A DNA stretch of 64,000 nucleotides from Variovorax paradoxus B4 (GTDB lineage: Bacteria > Pseudomonadota > Gammaproteobacteria > Burkholderiales > Burkholderiaceae_C), in NCBI RefSeq assembly GCF_000463015.1, contig NC_022247.1, positions 4,898,001-4,962,000 on the forward strand. Direction: 5' to 3'. Position numbers and translations under genes: made by a program. Each line of letters opens with the position of its first letter. The first letter of the stretch is position 1. Under the pieces are notes generated by a model. That model saw nothing but the letters and a program-made list of their open reading frames with translations, did not search any database and had not been told where the DNA came from. Below are positions 1 to 9,952 of this stretch, piece by piece.

Positions 1-1
1 C

Positions 2-136
2 TTTCCGCTGATGGGCCTGATCATCTACGTCGCCGGCATGGTGTTCGTTGCCATGCCGCTGTGCCTTTACTACGAGTCGCTGCTCCAGTCGCACGAAGAG
101 CGCGTGGAACGCGCAAGGCACATGCTGGCCACCTAG
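2..136 (+). CDS. C-terminal fragment of a membrane protein (cut by window edge)
   Basis: An open frame enters from the left edge and ends at TAG 134-136, leaving 44 residues. The first 24 or so residues are strongly hydrophobic (one transmembrane helix with the stretch LIIYVAGMVFVAMPLCLYY), followed by a short charged cytoplasmic-type tail rich in Glu and Arg. This is the usual end of a multi-span transporter or other inner-membrane protein, but the family cannot be named from so little. Its stop codon overlaps the stop of the convergent LysR gene: both TAG codons share the palindrome CTAG at 133-136. Confidence 0.6.
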   Translation, partial: FPLMGLIIYVAGMVFVAMPLCLYYESLLQSHEERVERARHMLAT

Positions 137-987
137 GCCTCCGGCTTCGTCTTGACCACCTGCCTCAGGCCCGCGAGCGCGGGATCGACGATGGCGGCGT
201 CCGCCCCCACCGCATACACCGCATAGGCCGGATAGAGAAATTCCGGCGTGCCGGGCACGCGGCGCAGCCGGCCCGATTCGAGGTGGCTGCGCACCACGTC
301 GTGCCGAAAGTAGCCGGTGCCGCCCGCGGCCAGCAGGTACTCGCGGCCGAGCGGTCCGAGCCCGGCGCTCACCGCGGCGTTGGAGAGCTCGGGAAACGCA
401 AGGCCGTGCTGCGCCGCGAACTCCGGGCCCCAGTCCACATACACATAGTCCGCCGGCCGCGGCACGCGCGGATGCTGCGCGGTCGTGACCATGACCAGCT
501 TCTCCTCGATGAGCAGTTCCACGCGCAGGCCGGGTCGCTGCTGCGGCGCGTAGGCAATGGCAATGTCGAGCACGCCCGCAGCCACCTTGTCGAGCAGGTC
601 ATGGGGAAAGCCGACCTCGGTGCGGATGGCCAGCTGCGGCGCGGCCGTGCGCATCCACAGCAGCCATTGCAGCAGCAGCGGGTCCCACAGGCTGATCTCG
701 CATCCGATGGCGAGCACGGCGCGGCTTCCGCTGGGCACCGCGACCTGATGGCGGGCGCGCTCCCACACCTGCACCAGCATGGTGGCGTGCGGCAGGAACC
801 GCTCGCCGGCCGCAGTGAGCACTGCGCCCGCCTTGTTGCGAACGAAGAGCGGCCGGCCCAGCAGCTCTTCGAGTGTCCGCACACGCGCGCTCACCGAAGT
901 CTGCGTCACGTGCAGCCGCTCCGCGGCGCGCTGGAAGCTGCGCGTCTCCACGATCTCGAGGAAAGTCCGGGCCAGGTTGATGTCCAT
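133..987 (-). CDS. LysR-family transcriptional regulator
   Basis: This 284-residue protein has the standard LysR layout. An N-terminal winged helix-turn-helix (about residues 1-60, with the typical SFQRAAERLHVTQTSVSARVRTLEE) is followed by a two-lobed substrate-binding domain. LysR proteins usually sense a small-molecule co-inducer and often repress their own gene while activating a divergent one. Here the divergent neighbour is a 78-residue small protein starting at 1102, and a perfect 9-bp inverted repeat lies between them, just 13 bp from this start. The effector is not evident. The ATG at 987 fits the conserved family N-terminus MDINLARTFLEIVE. Confidence 0.9.
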   Translation of the reverse strand: MDINLARTFLEIVETRSFQRAAERLHVTQTSVSARVRTLEELLGRPLFVRNKAGAVLTAAGERFLPHATMLVQVWERARHQVAVPSGSRAVLAIGCEISLWDPLLLQWLLWMRTAAPQLAIRTEVGFPHDLLDKVAAGVLDIAIAYAPQQRPGLRVELLIEEKLVMVTTAQHPRVPRPADYVYVDWGPEFAAQHGLAFPELSNAAVSAGLGPLGREYLLAAGGTGYFRHDVVRSHLESGRLRRVPGTPEFLYPAYAVYAVGADAAIVDPALAGLRQVVKTKPEA

Positions 988-999
988 GCCGCATCCTGT

Positions 1000-1024
1000 T
1001 TGAGTGCATTAATTTTGCACTCAA
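1000..1024. promoter_or_regulatory. LysR-type operator, perfect inverted repeat
   Basis: TTGAGTGCA at 1000-1008 and TGCACTCAA at 1016-1024 form exact 9-bp arms around a 7-bp AT-rich centre. The size and the T-N11-A core are those of a LysR-type binding site. It lies between the LysR start (987) and the small gene at 1102, so autoregulation and control of the divergent gene are both likely. The binding protein is inferred from position only. Confidence 0.65.
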
Positions 1025-1101
1025 CTGGCAATTAATATCGTTTTACTTGATGCGAAGGCAGGCCCAAGATAAAGGCATCCAAAGCAACCAGGAGTTGATC
1101 G

Positions 1102-1338
1102 ATGCCCACTCTTCGCGAGCCATTCCATGCCGGCGCAGCCGAAGGCCTTGTAGATGCGCTCAAGGCGCTTGTCGACGAAACCTTGATGCTGGCCGAGGCC
1201 CTGCTGAGCCCGAACAGGATCATCGGCGAGGTGGAGCAGATGCGTGCGCTGCAGGTGGCGGCTGACGACATCGAGCCCACCGATCCGGCGCGGGCCGAGG
1301 TGCTGCGCTCGCGCGCCTCGCGCATCGGCCTGCGCTGA
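1102..1338 (+). CDS. Small conserved protein, paralogue of the gene at 20645
   Basis: This 78-residue protein starts at an ATG with AGGAG eight bases upstream. It has no signal peptide or membrane segment. The middle and end are helical and acidic, and it finishes with RASRIGLR. The protein encoded at 20645-20881 has the same length and shares a GLVDALKAL/GLAGALKAL segment, the EVEQMRALQV segment, DPxRAxVLR and the ASRIGLR tail. Two such copies bracketing the oxalate region are clearly paralogues. The function is unknown. The LysR gene at 133-987 diverges from it across a palindromic operator, so that regulator probably controls it. Confidence 0.75.
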   Translation: MPTLREPFHAGAAEGLVDALKALVDETLMLAEALLSPNRIIGEVEQMRALQVAADDIEPTDPARAEVLRSRASRIGLR

Positions 1339-1381
1339 AGGCGGCGAGCGGCGCGGCTGCTTGCCGCAACCTGTGAGCGAA

Positions 1382-2707
1382 TTACGAGGAAAGCCGGCTC
1401 TGCTCGATGTGCTTGCGCCGCATCGGGCGCAGCACGAACCACGCCATCAGCGCCGCGGCCGCATTGACCGCGCTGGCGGCAATGAACACGGCCTGCCAGC
1501 TGCCGGTGGCTGCCGCGAGCACGCTGGAGAGCGGCACCAGCAGCGAGGCCGTGCCCTTGGCGGTGTAGAGCATGCCGGCATTGGATGCCGCGTACTTGGA
1601 GCCGAAGGTGTCGGCACAGGTCGATGGAAAGAGGCTGTAGATCTCGCCCCAGGCAAAGAACACGATGCCGGTGAGCACGACGAAGAGGATCGGGTTGTGG
1701 CCGTAGTGATAGAGCATCAGGATGCCCACCGATTCGAGCGCGAACGCAATGAACATCGTCTGCTCGCGACCGATCTTGTCGGACACCCAGCCGAAGAAGG
1801 GCCGCGTGAGCCCGTTGAGCACGCGGTCGATCGCGAGCGCGAAGGTCAGCGCGGGCAGCACGAGGCCCATGATGTTCACCGGCACGTCCATGATCTTGAA
1901 GTCCTGCGCGATCGGCGCGAGCTGGGCCGTAGCCATGAGCCCGCCCGCAGCCACCATCACGAACATCGCGTACATCACCCAGAAGACCGGCGAGCGCAGC
2001 ACCTCGGAGGGTGCGTAGTCGCGCTGCGACTGCTGCACGTTGCGGCTGTTCGAGCTCTTGGCATGGTCGGGCGCGCGGGTCAGCGCCCAGGCCAGCAGGA
2101 AGACGATCAGGCCCTGTCCGATGCCGAAGTAGAGAAAGGCCGACTCGTAGCCGCTCGTGCGGATCATCGCGGAGATGGGGATGATGGTCAGCGCCGAGCC
2201 GGCGCCGAAGCCCGCGGCCGTCATGCCCGCCGCAAGGCCGCGCCGGTCGGGGAACCACTTCAGCGCATTGCCCACGCAGGTGCCGTACACCGCACCCGCG
2301 CCAATGCCTCCGATGGCCGCCGCAATGTAGAGCAGCGGCAGCGTGGAAGCCACCGAATTGATCACCCAGCCCAGGCCGCACAGGATGCCGCCCACCAGCA
2401 CCACGGGCCGCGGACCGAAGCGGTCGACCAGATAGCCCTCGATGGGCACGAGCCACGTTTCCGTGAGCACGAAGATGGTGAAGGCCACCTGGATGGCGGC
2501 GCGGCTCCAGCCGTGCTTCTCCGCGATCGGATTGACGAACAGCGTCCAGCCGTACTGGAGGTTGGCGATCATCGCCATGCACACGATGCCGATCAGCAGC
2601 TGGCCCCATCGATAGGCCTCCGATCGGGTCGCGGTGGCGCCGTGCGTTCCTGCGGGGGAATAGAGCGCCGGGTTGGAACCGGCGATCGAGGTGGTTGGCC
2701 GAGTCAT
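1382..2707 (-). CDS. MFS transporter, oxalate/formate antiporter family
   Basis: This 441-residue inner-membrane carrier has 12 predicted hydrophobic segments and an MFS loop motif (DRFGPRP) after the second helix, with a related loop (GWVSDKIGRE) in the second half. The overall sequence, including NLQYGWTLFVNPI near helix 1, resembles OxlT-type oxalate:formate exchangers, in which oxalate uptake is coupled to formate export. The neighbouring formyl-CoA transferase and oxalyl-CoA decarboxylase genes make oxalate the likely substrate, but related carriers move other dicarboxylates. ATG 2707 was chosen because AAGGA lies seven bases upstream and the extra residues from the next upstream start are not family-like. 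A TTGAC-N4-GTCAA box lies about 195 bp upstream. Confidence 0.85.
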   Translation of the reverse strand: MTRPTTSIAGSNPALYSPAGTHGATATRSEAYRWGQLLIGIVCMAMIANLQYGWTLFVNPIAEKHGWSRAAIQVAFTIFVLTETWLVPIEGYLVDRFGPRPVVLVGGILCGLGWVINSVASTLPLLYIAAAIGGIGAGAVYGTCVGNALKWFPDRRGLAAGMTAAGFGAGSALTIIPISAMIRTSGYESAFLYFGIGQGLIVFLLAWALTRAPDHAKSSNSRNVQQSQRDYAPSEVLRSPVFWVMYAMFVMVAAGGLMATAQLAPIAQDFKIMDVPVNIMGLVLPALTFALAIDRVLNGLTRPFFGWVSDKIGREQTMFIAFALESVGILMLYHYGHNPILFVVLTGIVFFAWGEIYSLFPSTCADTFGSKYAASNAGMLYTAKGTASLLVPLSSVLAAATGSWQAVFIAASAVNAAAALMAWFVLRPMRRKHIEQSRLSS

Positions 2708-2901
2708 GGGTTGTCCTTTGTCTTCATGTTGTGTTTGAGGTCCGACGATGTCGGTGCGGCCCGGTCTGTCGCGAGTGATCGGCACATGAGACAAGACGCG
2801 GACCATGCCACGCCGTACAGCACGCAATCGATGCGCATCGGCAGCCGAACCACCTGCCTTGTGCGGGTGAATGACTGTCGGACGTAGCGCCTCAAAAGCT
2901 C

Positions 2902-2915
2902 TTGACCGCAGTCAA
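2902..2915. promoter_or_regulatory. Crp/Fnr-type box upstream of the oxalate carrier
   Basis: TTGAC-CGCA-GTCAA is a perfect 5-4-5 palindrome of the FNR type. It lies in the 350-bp gap between the MFS start (2707) and the small gene at 3058. The same palindrome occurs at 15555 and 20424, so it is probably the site of the Crp/Fnr regulator encoded at 15638. The rest of the gap shows no gene. Confidence 0.65.
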
Positions 2916-2994
2916 GTTCCATCCAACCTCGGCCTCCCGATGAACCCGTGATTTCCCCAGCAGGCAATGCATGTGCGCACTCGCCAGAGGGGGT

Positions 2995-3023
2995 TTGCCG
3001 GTATTAGGGGTAAACCCTATAAT
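2995..3023 (+). promoter_or_regulatory. Sigma-70-like promoter with GGGTAAACCC operator in the spacer
   Basis: TTGCCG (2995-3000) and a perfect TATAAT (3018-3023) are separated by exactly 17 bp. The inverted repeat GGGTAAACCC (3008-3017) fills the end of that spacer and abuts the -10 box. A protein bound there would block polymerase directly. The promoter reads toward the 53-residue gene at 3058. The same GGGTAAACCC plus -10-like arrangement precedes the small gene at 20645. Confidence 0.6.
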
Positions 3024-3057
3024 CACAAGCAGTCACTTCAACTTTTCGGAGCGCCCC

Positions 3058-3219
3058 ATGAACAACACCGCAGTGAATTCCAACGCACTCAAGAACACCG
3101 CTTCGCTGGGCACGAACGAGACCCTGCGCAGCCTCATCGCCGCGATGCCCATCGTGATCTTCGCGAAGGCCGCGCGCGCCGCGCTGCAGCGTTCCGCAGC
3201 AGGCGTCCGCGCACGCTGA
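3058..3219 (+). CDS. Small hypothetical protein (53 residues)
   Basis: The short ORF runs MNNTAVNSNALKNTASLGTN at its start and ends with a helical, basic tail (AARAALQRSAAGVRAR). The middle contains a short hydrophobic patch (LIAAMPIVIFAKAARAAL) that might form an amphipathic or membrane-associated helix. It is preceded by an excellent promoter with TATAAT at 3018-3023, 34 bp before the ATG, which is the main reason to accept it as a gene. There is only a weak ribosome binding site (CGGAG, ten bases upstream). No family was recognised. Confidence 0.55.
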   Translation: MNNTAVNSNALKNTASLGTNETLRSLIAAMPIVIFAKAARAALQRSAAGVRAR

Positions 3220-3284
3220 TCGCCCGGGCCTCGAGCCCCTCGGGAGAATGCGCAAGGCATTTCTCCCGCATGTTTCTTCATCCA

Positions 3285-4214
3285 TCAAGCCGCAGCGTCG
3301 AACGGCACGATCTGCGAGATGAGCGCCGGTCCATCGGCCAGCAGGAAGTCCTTGAAGGCCTGCGCCACCGGCGGCAGCCGCTTGCTGCGGCGGTGCACCA
3401 CGTACCAGTTGAGCATCAGAGGAAAGCCCTGCACATCGAGCACGCGCAGGCTACCGGCGCGCATCTCCTGGCTGATGGTGTGAGCCGACACGAAGCTCAC
3501 GCCCATGCCCGCGATCACCGCCTGCTTGATGGTTTCGGTGCTGCGGATCTCCATCGCGATGTTGATGCCGCTCAGGTCGCCGCCGAAACCCTCCTCCATC
3601 GAATGCCAGGTGTCCGAGGCCTTCTCGCGCACCACGAAGGGTTCGCGCATGAGCCGCGCCAGCGGGATGCGCGGCACGCCCACCAGCGGATGACTGGGCG
3701 CGGCGACGATCACGTAGGGATGCGGCGCGAAGGGCTGGTTGACGGTGTCCAGGTCCGTCGGTGGTCGCACCATGATCGCCAGGTCGGTGAGGTTCTCCGC
3801 GATGTGGGTCATGAGCCCTTCGCGGTTGTGCACCGTGAAGTTCAGCGTGACGCCACGATGCCGGCTCGCAAACTCCACCAGCAGGCGCGGAAAGAAGTAA
3901 TCGCCCGCGCTGATCACGCCCACGTTGAGCTTACCGCCCGAGACGCCGTTGAACTGCAGCATCGCGTTCTCGGCCGCCTCGAACTGCTGGATGATGGCGC
4001 GGCTGATCTGCAGCAGCTCCGTGCCGGCGGGGGTCAGGTAGATCTTCCTGCCGAACTGCTCGAACAGCGCATTGCCTGCGTGTTCCTCGAGCTTGCGCAC
4101 CTGCGTGGAGACCGCCGGCTGCGTCAGGTGAAGCTCTTCCGCGGCGCGCGAGAAGCTCAGCAACCGCGCGACCGCTTCGAAGACTTTCAACTGGCGCAGG
4201 GTCGCGTGCTTCAT
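3285..4214 (-). CDS. LysR-family regulator, CbbR-like
   Basis: This 309-residue protein begins MKHATLRQLKVFEAVARLLS and continues with the helix-turn-helix FSRAAEELHLTQPAVSTQVR. That start and the following FEQFGRKIYLTPAG region are typical of the CbbR subgroup, which controls the Calvin-cycle operon in autotrophs and has many relatives in heterotrophs. The effector-binding domain spans about residues 90-300. No RuBisCO genes are in the window. The nearest candidate targets are the pyruvate kinase gene and its followers, which lie 65 bp upstream in the same orientation, or the small gene at 3058. The actual effector and targets remain unknown. Confidence 0.85.
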   Translation of the reverse strand: MKHATLRQLKVFEAVARLLSFSRAAEELHLTQPAVSTQVRKLEEHAGNALFEQFGRKIYLTPAGTELLQISRAIIQQFEAAENAMLQFNGVSGGKLNVGVISAGDYFFPRLLVEFASRHRGVTLNFTVHNREGLMTHIAENLTDLAIMVRPPTDLDTVNQPFAPHPYVIVAAPSHPLVGVPRIPLARLMREPFVVREKASDTWHSMEEGFGGDLSGINIAMEIRSTETIKQAVIAGMGVSFVSAHTISQEMRAGSLRVLDVQGFPLMLNWYVVHRRSKRLPPVAQAFKDFLLADGPALISQIVPFDAAA

Positions 4215-4279
4215 TCGGAAAAGGGTGGCTGCAATCGAGCGGGCATCGTACTGCGCCCGAGGCCGCTCTCAAGGAGGGT

Positions 4280-5707
4280 CTAGGGTATGCGCGCGACGTG
4301 CAGCAGGTTCGTCGTTCCCGACAGCCCGAACGGAAGGCCCGCGACAACCACCACGTCGTTGCCGCTGCTCGCGAAGCCTTCGGTGCAGGCGTTGCGGCAG
4401 GCGCGCTCGATCATCTCGGCCACGTCGTGCACGTCGTCGACCAGCACCGCATGCACGCCCCACACCATCGCCATGCGGCGCGCCGTGGCGACATCGGGCG
4501 TGAGGCTGAGGATGGGCACGGCCGGCCGTTCGCGCGCCGCGCGCAGGCTGGTGAAGCCCGACGAGGTGTAGGTGACGGTGGCGGCGGGCGCAAGCAGCGC
4601 GGCCACCTGGCGCATCGAGGCGCACACCGCATCGGCCGTGGTCGACAGCGATGCCTCATGCGTGGCGTCGATGCCGATACGGTACGACGCATCGGCCTCC
4701 ACGCGCGAGATGATGCGGTCCATCATGGCCACGGCCTCCAGCGGATACTTTCCGGAAGCGGATTCGGCCGACAGCATCACCGCGTCCACGCCGTCGTACA
4801 CGGCAGTGGCAACGTCGGACACCTCGGCGCGCGTGGGCACCGGCGCGGCAATCATCGATTCGAGCATCTGCGTGGCCACCACCACTGGCTTGCCGCGTTT
4901 GCGGCAGGCACGCACGATGAGGCGCTGCAGCTCGGGCACGCGCTCGGGCGGCAGCTCCACGCCGAGGTCGCCGCGCGCCACCATGACGCCGTCGCACAGG
5001 TCGACGATCGCGTCCAGGTGGTCGATGGCCGCGGGCTTCTCGAGCTTCGCCATGATCCACGCGCGCTTGCCGATGATGGCGCGCGCCTCCTCGATGTCCT
5101 CGGGGCGCTGCACGAAGGACAGCGCCACCCAGTCCACGCCCATGGCCAGGCCGCAGGCCAGGTCGTCGAGGTCCTTGGGTGTCAGCGGCGAGATCGGCAG
5201 CACCACGCTCGGCACGTTGACACCCTTGCGATCGGAGATGGGCCCGCCGACCAGCACCGTGGTCTCCGCAAAGTCGGCGCCGTAACTGTCCACGCGCAGC
5301 CGCAGCTTGCCGTCGTCGAGCAGCAGATCGGTGCCCACCTGGAGCGCCGCGAAGATCTCGGGATGCAGCAGCGGCGCACGGCGCGCATTGCCGCTGGTTG
5401 CGTCCATGTCGAGGCGAAAATGCGCGCCAGCGTCGAGCTGCGCGCGGCCGCCTTCGAAGGTGCCCAGCCGCAGCTTCGGCCCCTGCAGGTCGAGCAGCAC
5501 GCCGATGGGCCGGCCGAACTCCTTCTCGAGCCGCCGGATGGTGTCGAGGCGGCGCGCATGGTCATGCTGCGTTCCGTGGCTGAAGTTGAGCCGGAACACG
5601 TCCACCCCGCGTTCGAACAGGGCACGAATGGCCGGCTCGTCGCTGGTGGCAGGCCCCAGTGTGGCCACAATCTTCGCGCTGCGTGTACGTCGCATCATCC
5701 GTTCCAT
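4280..5707 (-). CDS. pyk: Pyruvate kinase
   Basis: The 475-residue enzyme converts phosphoenolpyruvate and ADP to pyruvate and ATP in the cytoplasm. The N-terminal strand RSAKIVATLGPAT, the FRLNFSHG segment, the active-site signature IMAKLEKP (catalytic Lys) and VMVARGDLGVELP (Mg-binding Glu and Asp region) are all intact. A C-terminal regulatory domain follows. In proteobacteria a second pyruvate kinase (ttuE-type) often accompanies glyoxylate, tartrate or hydroxypyruvate catabolism, which would suit carbon from oxalate entering by the glycerate route. That is inference from context. Starts at 5707, 5698 and 5695 are all possible; a GGAACGG motif lies before the later two. Confidence 0.93.
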   Translation of the reverse strand: MERMMRRTRSAKIVATLGPATSDEPAIRALFERGVDVFRLNFSHGTQHDHARRLDTIRRLEKEFGRPIGVLLDLQGPKLRLGTFEGGRAQLDAGAHFRLDMDATSGNARRAPLLHPEIFAALQVGTDLLLDDGKLRLRVDSYGADFAETTVLVGGPISDRKGVNVPSVVLPISPLTPKDLDDLACGLAMGVDWVALSFVQRPEDIEEARAIIGKRAWIMAKLEKPAAIDHLDAIVDLCDGVMVARGDLGVELPPERVPELQRLIVRACRKRGKPVVVATQMLESMIAAPVPTRAEVSDVATAVYDGVDAVMLSAESASGKYPLEAVAMMDRIISRVEADASYRIGIDATHEASLSTTADAVCASMRQVAALLAPAATVTYTSSGFTSLRAARERPAVPILSLTPDVATARRMAMVWGVHAVLVDDVHDVAEMIERACRNACTEGFASSGNDVVVVAGLPFGLSGTTNLLHVARIP

Positions 5708-5772
5708 TTCATCGATCGATCACAGCGCACGACCGGCGCCCCTCGGCGCCGAATTGCGCAGCCTGAGTGGAG

Positions 5773-6786
5773 CTAGCCCGTCATCTCGTGAAGGCAAACC
5801 CGGCCGCGCTGTTCTTCCATCGTACGCGCCAGCAGCTTGACGAGGGAATACACGGTGTCGACGTGCGGCGTTGGCGTGTCGGTGAGCCGGGCCAGCTCGA
5901 CCACGGCGCCCACCAGCGCATCGATCTCGGGCGCGCGCCCGGCTTCCACGTCCTGCAGCATCGAGGTCTTGTGCTTGCCGACCTTCTCGGCACCGGCAAT
6001 GCGCTTGTCGAGCGTCACGCGGAACTCGATGCCCAGCTTGTGGGCCACCGCCTGCGCCTCGCGCATCATCGCGGCAGCCAGCTCGCGCGAGGGCGGGTAC
6101 TGGCAGATGTCGACCAGCGTGGAATGCGACAGGCTGCTGATCGGGTTGAAGGTCAGGTTGCCCCAGAGCTTGAGCCAGATCTCGGCGCGGATGTTGTCGA
6201 GCACCGGCGCCTTGAAGCCGGCCGCGCCCAGGCAGGCCGAGACGCGGTTCACGCGTTCGCTCGACGAGCCGTCGAGTTCGCCGACCGGAAAGCGGTCGCC
6301 TTCGATGTGCTTCACCACGCCCGGCGCCGTCAGCTCGGAGGCGGGGTACACCACGCAGCCGATGACGCGCCCGGCCGGGATCTTCGCGGCCACCATCCCG
6401 GTGGGATCGACGCTGCGCACCGGCGTGCCCGCCAGCGCGCCGCCGTGGTTGTGGAAGTACCAGAACGGGATGCCGTTCTGCATCGTCACCACCACCGTCT
6501 CGGGCCCGAAGAGCTTGGGCACGTCGTTCGCCACCGCCTCGACCTGGTGCGCCTTCATCGCGAGGATGACGATGTCCTGCGGCCCGGCCTGGTCGTAGCG
6601 GTCGGTGGCCTTGACATTGCGCGCGACCTGTTCCGTGCCATCGGCCCCGATGAGCTTGAATCCGTTGGTGGCGATGGCGTCGAGATTCTTCCCGCGCACG
6701 ATGAACGTCACGTCCTCGCCGGCCAGGGCGAGCTTCGCGCCCACCAGGCCGCCGATCGCGCCCGCTCCGATGACTGCTATCTTCAT
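5773..6786 (-). CDS. 2-dehydropantoate 2-reductase family protein
   Basis: This 337-residue NADP-dependent enzyme begins MKIAVIGAGAIGGLVGAKLA, a Rossmann nucleotide-binding loop with GxGxxG. It carries the conserved ketopantoate-reductase segments MKAHQ, MQNGIPFW and LWGNLTFNPISSLSHS. The classic family reaction is ketopantoate to pantoate in coenzyme A synthesis. Many operon-borne copies act on other 2-oxo acids, and this one lies between pyruvate kinase and an FAH-family gene, so a catabolic role is at least as likely. ATG 6786 is supported by GGGGA six bases upstream, in preference to a TTG at 6798. It lies 42 bp after the FAH gene in the same orientation. Confidence 0.85.
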   Translation of the reverse strand: MKIAVIGAGAIGGLVGAKLALAGEDVTFIVRGKNLDAIATNGFKLIGADGTEQVARNVKATDRYDQAGPQDIVILAMKAHQVEAVANDVPKLFGPETVVVTMQNGIPFWYFHNHGGALAGTPVRSVDPTGMVAAKIPAGRVIGCVVYPASELTAPGVVKHIEGDRFPVGELDGSSSERVNRVSACLGAAGFKAPVLDNIRAEIWLKLWGNLTFNPISSLSHSTLVDICQYPPSRELAAAMMREAQAVAHKLGIEFRVTLDKRIAGAEKVGKHKTSMLQDVEAGRAPEIDALVGAVVELARLTDTPTPHVDTVYSLVKLLARTMEEQRGRVCLHEMTG

Positions 6787-6828
6787 GTCGATCCCCAAGG
6801 TTGTTGATTCTTCCGGCGCGGGTCGGTC

Positions 6829-7602
6829 TCAGCCGAAGCGGTTGCCGAGCCTGCCGATGCCGCCGATCTCCACTTCGACCAGGCTGCCGGGCTTCATCGA
6901 GCCGACGCCGATGGAGGTGCCGCACAGGATCACGTCACCGGGTTGCAGGGTCATGTCCTGGGAGATCAGGCTCACGAGTTGCTGGACCGAAAAGCGCATG
7001 TCGCTGATCGGGTAGTTCTGGCGCACCTCGCCGTCGAGCAGCGTGGTCACGGTGAGCGTGGCGGGATCGAGGCCGGTGGCCACCACCGGGCCCATCGGGC
7101 AGAAGGTGTCGAAGCCCTTGGCCCGCACCCATTGGGCGAATGAGGCGTCGCGGTTCAGGATGTCGGCCACCGTCACGTCGTTGGCGCAGGTGTAGCCGAA
7201 CACATGGCCGAGCGCATCCGCCTCGGACACGGCGGTGCACGCCTTGCCGATGACGATGCCGAGCTCGCCCTCGAACACCACCTTGCCATCGCACAGCGGC
7301 TTGCGGATGGGCGCGCCGGGCGCAAGGTAGGAGTTGGGCGCCTTCAGCAGGTACAGCGGCTCGGCCGGCACCGCCAGTTTCAGCTTCTCGCCGAGCGCGT
7401 GGAAGTTGTTCCACAGCGCGATGACCTTGGTCGGCTCTGTGGGCGTGAGCAGCCGCACGCCGGAGAGCACGAACACGCGGCCTGTCGGCTCGGGACGATC
7501 GAACATGTTGCCGCGGTGCTCATGCACGGCATCGCCTTCGAGCGTGCCGAAGCCCGTTTCGCCGCCGTGTTCGAAACGGACCCATCGTTGTTGCTGCTGC
7601 AT
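6829..7602 (-). CDS. Fumarylacetoacetate hydrolase family protein
   Basis: The 257-residue protein has a short N-terminal domain and the FAH fold from about residue 60. The metal-binding acids are visible in KVVFEGELGIVIGK (Glu pair) and in GYTCANDVT (Asp). The end contains GDVILCGTSIGVG, typical of 2-hydroxyhepta-2,4-diene-1,7-dioate isomerase or acylpyruvase members. Such enzymes cleave or decarboxylate beta-diketo or oxalo acids using Mg or Mn. An oxaloacetate-decarboxylase-like or acylpyruvate hydrolase activity would fit this organic-acid cluster, but the substrate cannot be read from sequence. It is 39 bp downstream of sucD and 42 bp upstream of the reductase gene, so the three are probably cotranscribed. 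Confidence 0.88.
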   Translation of the reverse strand: MQQQQRWVRFEHGGETGFGTLEGDAVHEHRGNMFDRPEPTGRVFVLSGVRLLTPTEPTKVIALWNNFHALGEKLKLAVPAEPLYLLKAPNSYLAPGAPIRKPLCDGKVVFEGELGIVIGKACTAVSEADALGHVFGYTCANDVTVADILNRDASFAQWVRAKGFDTFCPMGPVVATGLDPATLTVTTLLDGEVRQNYPISDMRFSVQQLVSLISQDMTLQPGDVILCGTSIGVGSMKPGSLVEVEIGGIGRLGNRFG

Positions 7603-7641
7603 GTCTCGCCTTCCTTGGTTGCTGTTGGAATGGTTCTGCGT

Positions 7642-8541
7642 TCAGTCGAAGGGCAGGTAGTCGGGGATCACCAGCGACGCGAGCAGCTTTCCCATCTCGG
7701 CCGGGTTGTCGGTCACGTGGATGCCGCACTCCTTCATCACCGCCAGTTTTTCCCGCGCGGTTCCCTTGCCGCCGGAGACGATGGCGCCCGCGTGGCCCAT
7801 GCGCTTGCCCGGCGGCGCGCTGGCACCGGCGATGAACCCGACCACGGGCTTTCGCATGTGCTCGCTGATCCAGCGCGCGCAGACTTCCTCGTCGTTGCCG
7901 CCGATCTCGCCGACCATGATCACGGCGTCGGTGCGCGGGTCGTCGTTGAACATCTTCAGCACGTCGATGTGCCGCAACCCGCCCACCGGATCGCCGCCGA
8001 TGCCCACCACGGTCGACTGCCCGATGCCGAAGCTCGCGAGCTGGCTCGCGGCCTCGTAGGTCAGCGTGCCCGAGCGCGACACCACGCCGATGCGGCCCTT
8101 CTGGTGGATGTGGCCGGGCATGATCCCGATCTTGATTTCCTCGGGCGTGATGAGGCCCGGGCAATTGGGCCCGAGCAGCAGGGTCTTGCTGCCCTCCATG
8201 CGGTACCGGGTGCGGATCATGTCGCGCACCGGAATGCCTTCGGTGATGCACACGACGAGGTCGAGTCCGGCATCCACCGCCTCGTCGATGGCCGCGGCCG
8301 CGAAGGGAGGCGGCACGTAGATCACCGACACGGTGGCGCCGGTCTCGGCCTTGGCTTCCTCCACGGTGCCGAACACCGGAATGCCGTCGAACGACTTGCC
8401 TGCCTTCCTGGGGTTCACGCCGGCGACGAAGCACTTCTGGCCGTTGGCGTAGTCGCGGCACATCGCGGTGTGGAACTGGCCGGTCTTGCCGGTGATGCCC
8501 TGGGTGATGACGCGGGTGTGCTTGTTGATGAGGATCGACAT
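7642..8541 (-). CDS. sucD: Succinyl-CoA synthetase-type ligase, alpha subunit
   Basis: This 299-residue subunit has the CoA-binding Rossmann domain ([17 protein letters not shown] near the start) and the ligase domain with the phosphohistidine loop GHAGAIV at about residue 244. [12 protein letters not shown] and RSGTLTYEA are also typical. Succinyl-CoA synthetase couples succinyl-CoA cleavage to NTP formation. Because the genes sit with frc and oxc, this copy might instead recycle CoA between succinate and oxalate or formate, or be a malate/oxalate-CoA ligase relative. AGGAG lies eight bases before the ATG. It is separated from sucC by an unusually long 233-bp spacer containing palindromic repeat DNA. 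Confidence 0.88.
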   Translation of the reverse strand: MSILINKHTRVITQGITGKTGQFHTAMCRDYANGQKCFVAGVNPRKAGKSFDGIPVFGTVEEAKAETGATVSVIYVPPPFAAAAIDEAVDAGLDLVVCITEGIPVRDMIRTRYRMEGSKTLLLGPNCPGLITPEEIKIGIMPGHIHQKGRIGVVSRSGTLTYEAASQLASFGIGQSTVVGIGGDPVGGLRHIDVLKMFNDDPRTDAVIMVGEIGGNDEEVCARWISEHMRKPVVGFIAGASAPPGKRMGHAGAIVSGGKGTAREKLAVMKECGIHVTDNPAEMGKLLASLVIPDYLPFD

Positions 8542-8599
8542 TTCAGGTCTCCTGCCCTTGTTCTATTTCGGGGCGCGTGCACAGGCCACCGGTGTATCG

Positions 8600-8765
8600 C
8601 TGATCAACGACCGCTTCGCATAACGCTCCCGTCGATGGGGTGCCTTGCGCAGCAAAATTAAGGGGGAGGCCGCAGGCCGGAGGACATTCGCGGAGCCGCG
8701 TACCCCGTCGGCGGGAGCGCGCCCCGAACAAGGCAAGCCAAACACAACGCGATGCACAAAAGACT
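8600..8765. repeat. GC-rich intergenic palindromic repeat between sucC and sucD
   Basis: The 233-bp space between sucC and sucD, normally a few bases in this operon, is filled with short inverted repeats such as GGCCGCAGGCC and GCGGAGCCGC, and a run of G residues. It resembles the dispersed intergenic repeats common in Variovorax-type genomes. It may act as a partial terminator or mRNA processing site that changes the sucC:sucD ratio. No gene is seen in it. Confidence 0.4.
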
Positions 8766-8774
8766 TCATGGGTC

Positions 8775-9944
<1,170 letters not shown>

Positions 9945-9952
9945 GGCGGCTT

